Assembly (NCBI GenBank): GCA_029785085.1
Contig: JAFMAI010000001.1
Location: 112,677 to 176,676 of the forward strand
Direction of reading: 5' to 3'
Source of the DNA: Nitrososphaerota archaeon
GTDB taxonomy: Archaea; Thermoproteota; Nitrososphaeria; Nitrososphaerales; Gagatemarchaeaceae
DNA: 64,000 nucleotides
Both the position numbers and the translations under genes were made by a program. Below, in pieces: positions 1-8,310 of the stretch (positions are counted from its first letter, which is position 1; each line of letters opens with the position of its first letter). Under the pieces are notes generated by a model. The model did not search any database. It saw nothing but the letters and a program-made list of their open reading frames with translations, and was not told the DNA's origin.

Positions 1-276
1 ATGAATGGGCTGCTCATAGGCGTGGGGGCGCTCAGGGGACTGGAGGGGGCGTGCCTCCTGGGGGAGACGTCGGGCTACGTCGTCGACGCCGCGGCGTCCA
101 AGGCTGTCCTCGAGCTGCTGTCGAAGGTGCTAGACATCCCGGTGGATACGTCCAGGCTGAAGGAGAGGGCTGAAGAGACACAGAAGGTGATTAGCCAGCT
201 CCAGGCGATGGCAGATCAGTCGCGAGAGGCGGCCCCGCAGTCGTCGCGCGAACAGAGGCCCGGCTACATCGGATAG
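1..276 (+). CDS. C-terminal part of PAC2-family (proteasome assembly chaperone-like) protein, 5' truncated by window edge
   Basis: ORF open at window start; GLLIGVGALRGLEGACLLGETSGYVVDAAASKAVLELL resembles PAC2 family C-terminus. Confidence 0.6.
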   Translation: MNGLLIGVGALRGLEGACLLGETSGYVVDAAASKAVLELLSKVLDIPVDTSRLKERAEETQKVISQLQAMADQSREAAPQSSREQRPGYIG

Positions 277-280
277 GAAG

Positions 281-646
281 TCAGAAGGGATAGAAGTCGG
301 GGAACCTGACCCCGAAGATGCCTACCAGAATCACATCCAAGACCAGCAGTATGAGCCACGCCAGGACAGCTATTCCGACGGCACCGAGCCATGACGTGTC
401 GAAGGCGTTCCTGAAGACTGCCAGCCATCCTAGGAAGCCGAGGAGGAGGGCTATTGCCACCGCGGGCGAGCCTATGACAGCCCCAAGGGCGAAAGCGACC
501 AAGAAGTAGACGACGTAGTAGACCACTACCCCACCCAATGTGGCGCCCATGGCGTCGCCGAAGGTGGCGTTGCCTCCCTTGACTAGCTTGCCTGCAAAGT
601 ATACCGGGACTGACACTACGACCCAGAGAACGGCCAGGCCCACCAA
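281..646 (-). CDS. small multi-pass membrane protein, hypothetical
   Basis: 121 aa ORF with several hydrophobic segments; preferred over the overlapping 264..704 frame. Confidence 0.6.
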   Translation of the reverse strand: MVGLAVLWVVVSVPVYFAGKLVKGGNATFGDAMGATLGGVVVYYVVYFLVAFALGAVIGSPAVAIALLLGFLGWLAVFRNAFDTSWLGAVGIAVLAWLILLVLDVILVGIFGVRFPDFYPF

Positions 647-700
647 GTAGACGAGTAACCCGACTGCGTCGCTGGGCAGGTGTGGTTGAATCGACCTGGA

Positions 701-2158
701 TCACCCTTTGATGTTGCCCACTGGCCGCAGCGCTACGACCTTCTTTGAGATGCCTGCCTTGTCCATGGTCTCCACCACCTCGGAGATGTCCTTGTAGGCC
801 ATCCCGGCCTCCTCGGCAAGCCCGTCCATGGTGGCAGCCTTCACGTAGATTCCCCGATCCAGCATCTTACGCTGTAGTTCGGCGCCACGCACCTCGCGTT
901 TCGCCGCTGTCCGGGACATGGTCCTCCCTGACCCATGGGCAGTGGAACCGAAAGTCTCCGCCATGGCTTTCTGGGTCCCGACGAGCAGGTAGGAACCGGT
1001 CTCCATTGACCCTCCTATAATCACGGGCTGCCCTATGTCCCGGTAAGGCGCGGGGATGTCCGGGTGTCCCGGGCCGAAACTGCGCGTCGCCCCCTTCCTG
1101 TGCACCAAGACATCTGCGTTCGTGCCGTCGTAGGCATGCCTCTCCACCTTGGCTACGTTGTGGCATACGTCGTAGATGAGATGCATGTCGAGAGCCTCGG
1201 CTTCTCTGTGGAAGGTCTTGGAGAAAGCCTCCCTGACGCGCTGCACTATGATCTGCCTGTTGGTGAACGCCATGTTAGCTGCGCACACCATAGCCCCGTA
1301 GTAGTCCTTACCCTCCTTCGACGTGAACGGGGCGCAGGCGAGCTCTCTGTCCTTGACCTGGATGCCATATCTCTTCATCGCGCCGTCGAAGACGCGGAGA
1401 TAGTCGCTCCCTATCTGGTGGCCGAACCCTCGGCTCCCGCAATGTACCATGACGAGCACCTGGTCCTCCTGGACAATCCCGAAGTGCCTGGCGAGTTGAG
1501 GGTCGAAGTGCCTGGCCGGGTCAACCACCTGAATCTCAAGATAGTGGTTGCCGGAGCCCAGCGTCCCGAGTTGGCCAATCCCCCTGGTCCGAGCCTGGCG
1601 ACTGACCTTGGATGGGTCCGCCCCCTTGATGTACCCTCCCTCTTCGACGTGAGCTGGGTCGTCCTCCCATGCCTGGCCGTTCTCGGCGCACCATTTCACA
1701 CCGTACTTCATGATCTCGTCGAACTGAGGCTCACTTACCCTCAGGAACCCCTTTACGCCCACTCCTGCGGGGACGAGTTTGAAAATGAGGTCTACTAGCT
1801 CTTTTATCTTTGGTTTGACCTCTGAGTATGTAAGATTCGTTCTTATCAAGCGCATTCCACAGTTAATGTCGAAACCAATCCCTCCCGGGGAAATAACCCC
1901 TTTTTCGAGGTCGAATGCTGCTACCCCCCCTATCGGGAACCCATACCCCCAGTGGGCGTCTGCCATGGCGTAGGCCTGTCGGACGATCCCCGGGAGGCAG
2001 GCGACGTTGGTCACCTGCTCAATCACGCCGGAGTCCATCGCTTCGAGGAGCTTGCGCGTAGCGTAGATCTTCGCAGGGACGTTCATCCCAGGTTTGTAGG
2101 CCTGCGGAATCTCCCACGAGAAGTCGGACAACTGCTTGAACGAGCTTGTCTGTGCCAC
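701..2158 (-). CDS. rtcB: RNA-splicing ligase RtcB
   Basis: 485 aa; FPIGGVAAFD, GGIGFDINCGMRLI, GTLGSGNHYLEIQ, HGSGRTMSR motifs typical of RtcB. Confidence 0.97.
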   Translation of the reverse strand: MAQTSSFKQLSDFSWEIPQAYKPGMNVPAKIYATRKLLEAMDSGVIEQVTNVACLPGIVRQAYAMADAHWGYGFPIGGVAAFDLEKGVISPGGIGFDINCGMRLIRTNLTYSEVKPKIKELVDLIFKLVPAGVGVKGFLRVSEPQFDEIMKYGVKWCAENGQAWEDDPAHVEEGGYIKGADPSKVSRQARTRGIGQLGTLGSGNHYLEIQVVDPARHFDPQLARHFGIVQEDQVLVMVHCGSRGFGHQIGSDYLRVFDGAMKRYGIQVKDRELACAPFTSKEGKDYYGAMVCAANMAFTNRQIIVQRVREAFSKTFHREAEALDMHLIYDVCHNVAKVERHAYDGTNADVLVHRKGATRSFGPGHPDIPAPYRDIGQPVIIGGSMETGSYLLVGTQKAMAETFGSTAHGSGRTMSRTAAKREVRGAELQRKMLDRGIYVKAATMDGLAEEAGMAYKDISEVVETMDKAGISKKVVALRPVGNIKG

Positions 2159-2215
2159 CCAGAGCCCCTGCCTCTTCTCTTGGTTGCGAGTTGGGCCTTT
2201 AAGGGTTTGGAGGCC

Positions 2216-2638
2216 TCAGATGTCGAGGACGATGGTCGCCCTCCATCTGTCCCCCTCGTGGCGTATACCGAACATGTGCATGGTCACGGCTTTCACGTCA
2301 TTCCTGAGAGAGTGACGCTCCCTGTCGATCGACTCCCCTCGTGCCTTCGCCCGGAGCGACCGGCCGTCGGACGCAACCTCGACGCTGTAGTCCCTGAAGA
2401 GAAGAGAGTCGACGTCCTTGGCTATGATGAGCTCGGTGAGGAAGTCGTACAGAAGCCTGTCGGCGTCGTCGGACTCCAGGGCTATGTCCCTGCCTACCGT
2501 GGCGCGGAGCGTCGCCGGGTCTACCATGATGTCGGTGACCGCGAGGGCGCAGGATTCGAAGAGCCCGCCGAGGGACGTGGCTTCAGCCTCGAACGCAACA
2601 TCGGCTAGCGCCACGTCTGGGAGGTAGCGGAAGGTCAA
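2216..2638 (-). CDS. archease (RtcB cofactor)
   Basis: 140 aa; archease-like pattern (FRYLPDVALADVAFEAEATSLGGLFESCALAVTDIM, DDADRLLYDFLTELI); directly upstream of rtcB. Confidence 0.93.
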   Translation of the reverse strand: MTFRYLPDVALADVAFEAEATSLGGLFESCALAVTDIMVDPATLRATVGRDIALESDDADRLLYDFLTELIIAKDVDSLLFRDYSVEVASDGRSLRAKARGESIDRERHSLRNDVKAVTMHMFGIRHEGDRWRATIVLDI

Positions 2639-2686
2639 CCGGTCTCTTTGACCGTCGTCAGCCCCGGCTCTTAACCTGTGCGCAGC

Positions 2687-3898
2687 TTAGGCATGGTGTT
2701 GAGCCTGGACCACGCCGAGCTCCTTCCCGGCGGTCTCAAAGGCGCCTATGGCGAAGTCGAGGTCCTCGTCCGTCAGGGCGGCATTCATGATGGTCCTAAT
2801 CCTTGCCTTGCCCTGGGCGACCATCGGGTAGACTATGGGCAGGGCAAAGACCCCGATCTCGAAGAGCCTGGAGCTGAGTTTCTTCGCCTTCCCGCTCTCT
2901 CCCACCATCACCGGGGTTATGGGGGTCTCGCTCTTGCCTATGTCGAAGCCCAGGTCCTTCATGCCCCTCTTGAAGTAACGGGTGTTGTCCCAGAGTTTCT
3001 GGACGTGCTGCGGCTCGTTCTCCAGCACGCCTACGGCTGCCATGCATGCGGCGGCTACCGCAGGAGGGTGGGACCCGCTCAGAAGCCAGGTGCGGGACTT
3101 GTTGTAGGCAAAGTTGATCAGGTCCTTGGAACCTGATACGTGTCCTCCTACGACCCCGAACGCCTTGGAGAATGTCCCCATCTCCACCTGGACCTTGTCC
3201 CTTGAAAGGCCGAAGTGGGAAACTATCCCTCTTCCTCCTTTACCGAGGACGCCTTCGCCATGGGCGTCATCGACGTAGACCATGGCTCCGTGCTCGGCAC
3301 CTAGGGCTGCGACCTCGTCGAGGGGCGCCACGTCGCCATCCATCGAGAAGACGCCGTCCGTTATTATCAGGATCCGCCTGTACGCCGGCGTCGACCTCTC
3401 CGCCTCGGAGAGCACCCGGGCGAGGTCATCCGTGTCGGCGTGTTTGTAGACCTTGCGGTCTGCGGCTGACAGCCTTACTCCGTCGATTATGCTTCCATGG
3501 TTCAACTCGTCGCTTATGATCAGGTCCCCTTTTCCCGCCAACTGGGGAATCAGCCCGGAGTTCGCTGCGAAGCCTGTCTGGTACACGAGGGACGCGTCGG
3601 CGTCTTTGAACTTCGCGAGTCTCTTCTCGAGCTCCATGTGGATGTCCATGTTCCCCGCGATGGGTCTGACTGAACCCGAGCCAGCGCCGTGGGTCCTGAC
3701 GGCCTCGATGGCTGCCTCCTTCAGCTTGGGGTGGTTGCTGAGCCCGAGGTAGTTATTCGAACAGAACATCAGAACCTTCTTCCCGTCGACCGAGCACCAA
3801 GGGGTGCTGGGTCCTCCGAGGACGCGGAGTTTCCAGTCGAGCTCCTGGCTGACTAGGTCACCGTACTCTTGTCTGAGAAAGCCGGTAGGGTCCCTCAT
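2687..3898 (-). CDS. kbl: glycine C-acetyltransferase (2-amino-3-ketobutyrate CoA ligase)
   Basis: 403 aa alpha-oxoamine synthase; MFCSNNYLGLSNHPKLKEAA, DELNHGSIIDGVRLS, VYVDDAHGEGVLG, GTFSKAFGVVGGHVSG. Confidence 0.9.
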   Translation of the reverse strand: MRDPTGFLRQEYGDLVSQELDWKLRVLGGPSTPWCSVDGKKVLMFCSNNYLGLSNHPKLKEAAIEAVRTHGAGSGSVRPIAGNMDIHMELEKRLAKFKDADASLVYQTGFAANSGLIPQLAGKGDLIISDELNHGSIIDGVRLSAADRKVYKHADTDDLARVLSEAERSTPAYRRILIITDGVFSMDGDVAPLDEVAALGAEHGAMVYVDDAHGEGVLGKGGRGIVSHFGLSRDKVQVEMGTFSKAFGVVGGHVSGSKDLINFAYNKSRTWLLSGSHPPAVAAACMAAVGVLENEPQHVQKLWDNTRYFKRGMKDLGFDIGKSETPITPVMVGESGKAKKLSSRLFEIGVFALPIVYPMVAQGKARIRTIMNAALTDEDLDFAIGAFETAGKELGVVQAQHHA

Positions 3899-3924
3899 CG
3901 CTGACAGCCGCGCCCACCGTGTGG

Positions 3925-4893
3925 TTAAACGGTTTTCCCCTCAGGCCTTAGCCGGGTCGTGAGCTTGGCGAGCATGTCGGCCACCATCCCGGGGAGGTCG
4001 TAGTCTGGTTCCCAACCCCAGTCTCGCCTTGCCTCTGTGTCGTCTATGGACTGGGGCCAGGAGTCAGCTATCTTCTGGCGTGAGTCAGGAGCGTAGGTCA
4101 CCCTGAACCCAGGGACAAGCTTCGCTAGCTCTGAGGCTAGCATCCCGGCCGAGAAACTGAATGCGGCCAGGTTGTAGCCAAGGTGCCGAGGCACCTTGGA
4201 TGCGGGTGCTTCCATCACTTGGACGGTGGCCTTCAGAGCGTCTGGCATGTACATCATGGGGAGGACCGTGTCTTCCCGCAGGAAGCAGGTGTACGACCCG
4301 GTCCTGATGGCTCCATAGAATATCTCCACGGCGTAGTCCGTGGTCCCGCCTCCGGGAGGGGTGACGCTGCTGATTAGCCCTGGATAGCGGAGGCAGCGGA
4401 CGTCAAGTCCGTACTTCGCGTGGTAGTAGTTGCAGAGGAGCTCTCCGGCGACCTTGGTCACGCCGTACATGGTCGTAGGGGTCAGGGGGGCGTTCTGAGG
4501 AGCGTTAGCCCTGGGCGCGTCTGGGCCGAAGGCGCCGATGGAGCTCGGCCAGAACACCTGCGAAACACCGTTCGTCCTTGAGGCTTCAAGTACGTTCCTT
4601 AGCCCGTCCATGTTCACCGTCCAAGCGAGCTGGGGGTTCTTCTCCCCCGTCGCGGACAGTAGCGCTGCGAGGTGATAGACAGTGTCTACCTTGTACTCCT
4701 TCAGGGCTGCGACAACGGCGGCCTGATTTCCGGTGTCGAGGGTGAGTAAAGGGCCGTCCCTGAGCGACGGGCCGCCAGGCGACGTGTGAATCGCCGCAAC
4801 CACGTTGTCTTTACCATAGAGGGATCGGAGATGCGGGACGAGTTCTGCGCCTATCTGACCAGCCGAACCGGTGACGAGGACCCTGGGAGCCAA
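3925..4893 (-). CDS. SDR-type L-threonine 3-dehydrogenase / NAD-dependent epimerase family
   Basis: VLVTGSAGQIGAELVPHLR Rossmann motif, YGVTKVAGELL; adjacent to kbl. Confidence 0.8.
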   Translation of the reverse strand: MAPRVLVTGSAGQIGAELVPHLRSLYGKDNVVAAIHTSPGGPSLRDGPLLTLDTGNQAAVVAALKEYKVDTVYHLAALLSATGEKNPQLAWTVNMDGLRNVLEASRTNGVSQVFWPSSIGAFGPDAPRANAPQNAPLTPTTMYGVTKVAGELLCNYYHAKYGLDVRCLRYPGLISSVTPPGGGTTDYAVEIFYGAIRTGSYTCFLREDTVLPMMYMPDALKATVQVMEAPASKVPRHLGYNLAAFSFSAGMLASELAKLVPGFRVTYAPDSRQKIADSWPQSIDDTEARRDWGWEPDYDLPGMVADMLAKLTTRLRPEGKTV

Positions 4894-4934
4894 CTCGGAA
4901 CTGCGCTGGCTCTACCTGTTTAAGGGTTAGCGGC

Positions 4935-5165
4935 TCACAAGAGTACCTTCATCGTGATAGTGGAGACCACGCCAGGCTTCGACCTGAGGTTCTCCGCGAT
5001 GATGGACTTCACCGCCTGGTCGTCCGCACCTTCCACCATTATGAGCAGGTCATACAGCCCATAGAGTTGATAGACAGATTTTATGCCCGGCGTGCCCCTC
5101 AGCGCAGTGATGTTCTGCTCTTCGGAACCGGGACTCAGGTTCACCAGTACTATCGCTCGTTCCAT
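4935..5165 (-). CDS. Lrp/AsnC ligand-binding (RAM) domain protein without HTH
   Basis: 76 aa; AIVLVNLSPGSEEQNITALRGTPGIKSVYQLYGLYDLLIMVEG. Confidence 0.85.
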   Translation of the reverse strand: MERAIVLVNLSPGSEEQNITALRGTPGIKSVYQLYGLYDLLIMVEGADDQAVKSIIAENLRSKPGVVSTITMKVLL

Positions 5166-5214
5166 GCCTTGCTGAGTGAGCGGAAGCCCTTGGATTAAAG
5201 ATTACGGCCTCGTT

Positions 5215-6486
5215 TCAGGCGCGGGAGATTCGCTTGACCGCGTCCTCCAGCGGCATGGTCTCTTCGGCACGCCCTTTCATATCCCGCAGGGTGACCGTGC
5301 CTACCCTGGCCTCCCTCTCGCCTATGATCACGGTCCATGTAGCCCCCATCCGGCTCGCGTCCTCAAGCTGCTTCGATAGCGGCCTGTCCTGGAGCGAGGT
5401 CTCGCATGGAATCCCCGAGTCCATCAAGGCCTTCCGGGCCTTCGAGGCTTGAGCCCCGAAGCGTCCACCCGCAACCGCCACGTAGACTAACAGCCCGGCG
5501 GGCCTGGTCTGGGCGGCGATGGATAGTGCCATTCGTTCGATCCCGCCTGCCGCCCCGGTGGCCGAGAGATCGGGCCGTCCGAACATCCGGGGAAGGGCAT
5601 CATACCGCCCACCCCCGAACAGGGAACCGAGCCGCGGGTTCCTGTTGTCCGTGGCTTCGAAGACTATTCCGGTGTAGTAGTCGATTCCTCGCACTATACT
5701 CATGTTGTACTCCACGTTCCGCACCCCCCTGGAATCGAGCATGTCAGCCAGGGCCCGGAGGTCCTTGGTCGCTTCCTGGCCCAACCCCGAGACCTCCGAC
5801 AGAACTTTGTCAGGGCTCCCCCGTACGCTGCCGAATTCGAGCAACTCGCGTACGCGCTCCGGACCGAATCCTTTCCCCACATACTCGTCCGTCAACTCCT
5901 CGATGGTCTTCTTCTCGACCTTGTCGAGAGCTCTCATCAGGTCGACCAGCTGCGCCCCGTCAGTGATTCCGAGCTTCCCTCGGATGAAGCCGTCCACCAC
6001 CCGTCTGTCGCCGACCTTTATCGTAGCTTCCGACAACCCGAGCCGGCCAAGCATCGCTGAGCAGGCATCCAACACCTCGGCGTCGAGTTCTACTGACGGC
6101 GGTCCGAACACCTCCAGGTCCCACTGATGGGACCATCTGTACCGCCCGTACTGGGGCTCGTCGTAGCGCCAGATCCCGCCAGAGGCGGCGAGCTTGACCG
6201 GCAGCCTCAACCCCTTGCGGGAACAGACATACCGGGTGATCCCCACTGTCATATCGAACCGGAGCCCGACGTCCCTTCCTCCCTTGTCCTTGAAAGCGTA
6301 GATCTCCTTGTCGACCGCTTCGCCGCTCTTGGCTCTGAGTACGCCGAGGTGCTCCAGCGATGCTGGTTCCATCAGCTGGAAGTTGTAGAGCCGCGACACT
6401 TCCTCGAAGGCCGCTCTTACCCTCGAGTGGAGCGCGTATCTATCAGGCTCAATGTCGTCCACTCCTCTGGGGAGAGCGAGGTCCAA
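5215..6486 (-). CDS. hisS: histidyl-tRNA synthetase
   Basis: 423 aa class II aaRS; MEPASLEHLGVL, RFDMTVGITRYV, GGRYDALPRMFG. Confidence 0.93.
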   Translation of the reverse strand: MDLALPRGVDDIEPDRYALHSRVRAAFEEVSRLYNFQLMEPASLEHLGVLRAKSGEAVDKEIYAFKDKGGRDVGLRFDMTVGITRYVCSRKGLRLPVKLAASGGIWRYDEPQYGRYRWSHQWDLEVFGPPSVELDAEVLDACSAMLGRLGLSEATIKVGDRRVVDGFIRGKLGITDGAQLVDLMRALDKVEKKTIEELTDEYVGKGFGPERVRELLEFGSVRGSPDKVLSEVSGLGQEATKDLRALADMLDSRGVRNVEYNMSIVRGIDYYTGIVFEATDNRNPRLGSLFGGGRYDALPRMFGRPDLSATGAAGGIERMALSIAAQTRPAGLLVYVAVAGGRFGAQASKARKALMDSGIPCETSLQDRPLSKQLEDASRMGATWTVIIGEREARVGTVTLRDMKGRAEETMPLEDAVKRISRA

Positions 6487-6488
6487 CT

Positions 6489-7457
6489 CTAGCTGGCCTT
6501 CTCCTTCAGCGAGGAGATCTGGGCGAGCATTGCCGTAAGCTGGAGCTCAGGTTGCGACCCCTGCACGAGGCGGAAGTCGTACTCGGCGAGTATGGATATG
6601 ACCTTGCCTAGGTCCGGGACCTTGATCCCCCCCAGGGATTCGTTGGCGTACTTCAGGAAGTCTCTCTCCGGGACACCGTAGACCCGGGTGAGCTCGACCA
6701 TCTTCGACCTCGCAGCTTCGAAGTCCCCGTCGAGGGCTGCGCTCATGATGTCTGCCACGCGTCCCTTCACGGTGGCGCCGGTCACGGACCTGACTGAGTC
6801 CAGGGTAATCTCTCCGGTGGCGGACGCGGCCTGCAGCATGTTGATCGCCTGCCGCAGATCGCCTTGGGTGGCTTCGTAAATCGCACCAAAGACAGAGTCT
6901 CCCGAGTGTTCCAGCTTCTCCTTCTTCGCGATGGCCTTCAGGTGCTCCACTACAGGCCCCTCGCCATACCTCTGGAACCTGAAGATTGCGCACCTACTCT
7001 GCAGGGGCTCGATTATGCCTGACGAGTAGTTGCAGATCAGTATGAAACGGGTGTGCGCAGAGTTCTCCTCCATTATGCGGCGGAGAGCAGTCTGCCCATC
7101 TGAAGTCATCTCGTCGCTTTCGTCGAGAATCACCAGCCTGTATGGGACCCCCTCCCGCCTGTCTGCGAAACGGGCGAAGGTCTTGATCCTTTCTCTAACC
7201 ACATCTATCCCACGTTCGTCGCTAGCGTTGAGCGAGAGCGTGTAATCATGCCAGGGTTCGCCGAGTATGTACCTCGCGATTATCGCCGCGGTGGTGGTCT
7301 TCCCTGAGCCAGGGGGGCCAGCAAAGAGCAGATGCGGGAGTTGTTCCTTCTTCTGGAGAAGCGCCTGGAGCCTTTGCTTGACCGACTCCTGGTCGACGAG
7401 CTCCGCCATGGTGGCCGGCCTGTACTTCTCCACCCACATCATCTCCGAAAGGGGCAT
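6489..7457 (-). CDS. rfcS: replication factor C small subunit
   Basis: 322 aa AAA+; WVEKYRPATMAELVDQ, LLFAGPPGSGKTTTA, DESDEMTSDGQTALRRIME. Confidence 0.96.
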   Translation of the reverse strand: MPLSEMMWVEKYRPATMAELVDQESVKQRLQALLQKKEQLPHLLFAGPPGSGKTTTAAIIARYILGEPWHDYTLSLNASDERGIDVVRERIKTFARFADRREGVPYRLVILDESDEMTSDGQTALRRIMEENSAHTRFILICNYSSGIIEPLQSRCAIFRFQRYGEGPVVEHLKAIAKKEKLEHSGDSVFGAIYEATQGDLRQAINMLQAASATGEITLDSVRSVTGATVKGRVADIMSAALDGDFEAARSKMVELTRVYGVPERDFLKYANESLGGIKVPDLGKVISILAEYDFRLVQGSQPELQLTAMLAQISSLKEKAS

Positions 7458-7737
7458 CTAATCCCTTCTCCGCGTGGTCCACAAGTTCCGCAATTACGTG
7501 AAGACTAGCATCCCATTCTTATTTATCCGTTCAAGGAAAAGAGGCCCTGACCCGGGTCGCCTCGTCTCCCGGCCTTCTTTAGAGACGCCAGTCGGTCTGA
7601 TGTCTCAGTCTGCAGACAAAACAACCACCTGTGCGTCCAGGAGCGCTGGCGTCTGGAAGCCCGCATGGGTGGAATGAGCGAAGTCTGGTCAGGCATCGAA
7701 CAAGCGCCCAATGTTTATTATCGAGGCAGGCCATTTG

Positions 7738-8310
7738 ATGCCCGACTTGTCCGAAGAGCAAATCGCCCTAAGGCAGATGCTCGAGCGTAGGGAGAGGGAA
7801 TACCTGCTCGGCACAGCCAGGGCGAAGATGCGGTCGTCCATCGAAAACCTCGACGTAGGCGACTTCCACATTGAGAAGTTGTCCGAGGGCGAGGCCGTGG
7901 AACTCCCCCGATGGGTATTGGACGAGCTGGCAGCACAGGGCATGGCTGAGTCATCGGAGGCCCCCTTCGAGAACGAGATCTTCAACGCCCTCAGCAAAGA
8001 GAAGATGATGGGACCGCTGCAGCTTTCAGGGCTGGCTCCGGATTTCTACATAAGGATGAAGAGGCGCCTGGGCACGCTCAAGGCCGCAGTGGCCGAGGGG
8101 AAGACAAGGAGGGAGGACCTCGAAAGACTGCGGGTGGTCTGCTACGACCTTATCGGGATAAGGCTCAGCAAACTCCTTTCGCTTTCCAGCTCGTCGACCC
8201 CCGCTTCGACCCTGGCGGACAAGCTCACCCCTGAGGAGAAGGAGTTCTTCGTGATATCTCAGTCACTATCCAAAGAGTGGAAGTCCGGGCTGCTCGGAGG
8301 CTCGAGCTAG
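7738..8310 (+). CDS. GINS complex subunit
   Basis: Directly upstream of MCM; GINS-like central region; TATA-like tttatta about 25 nt before ATG at 7738 (ORF track starts at 7711). Confidence 0.8.
   Translation: MPDLSEEQIALRQMLERREREYLLGTARAKMRSSIENLDVGDFHIEKLSEGEAVELPRWVLDELAAQGMAESSEAPFENEIFNALSKEKMMGPLQLSGLAPDFYIRMKRRLGTLKAAVAEGKTRREDLERLRVVCYDLIGIRLSKLLSLSSSSTPASTLADKLTPEEKEFFVISQSLSKEWKSGLLGGSS

Noticed and set aside
264-1798. Long ORFs antisense to rtcB and the upstream membrane gene (e.g. 264..704, 1064..1798)
   Set aside because: Shadow ORFs of high-GC coding sequence; no recognisable domains, and the opposite strand encodes clear RtcB.
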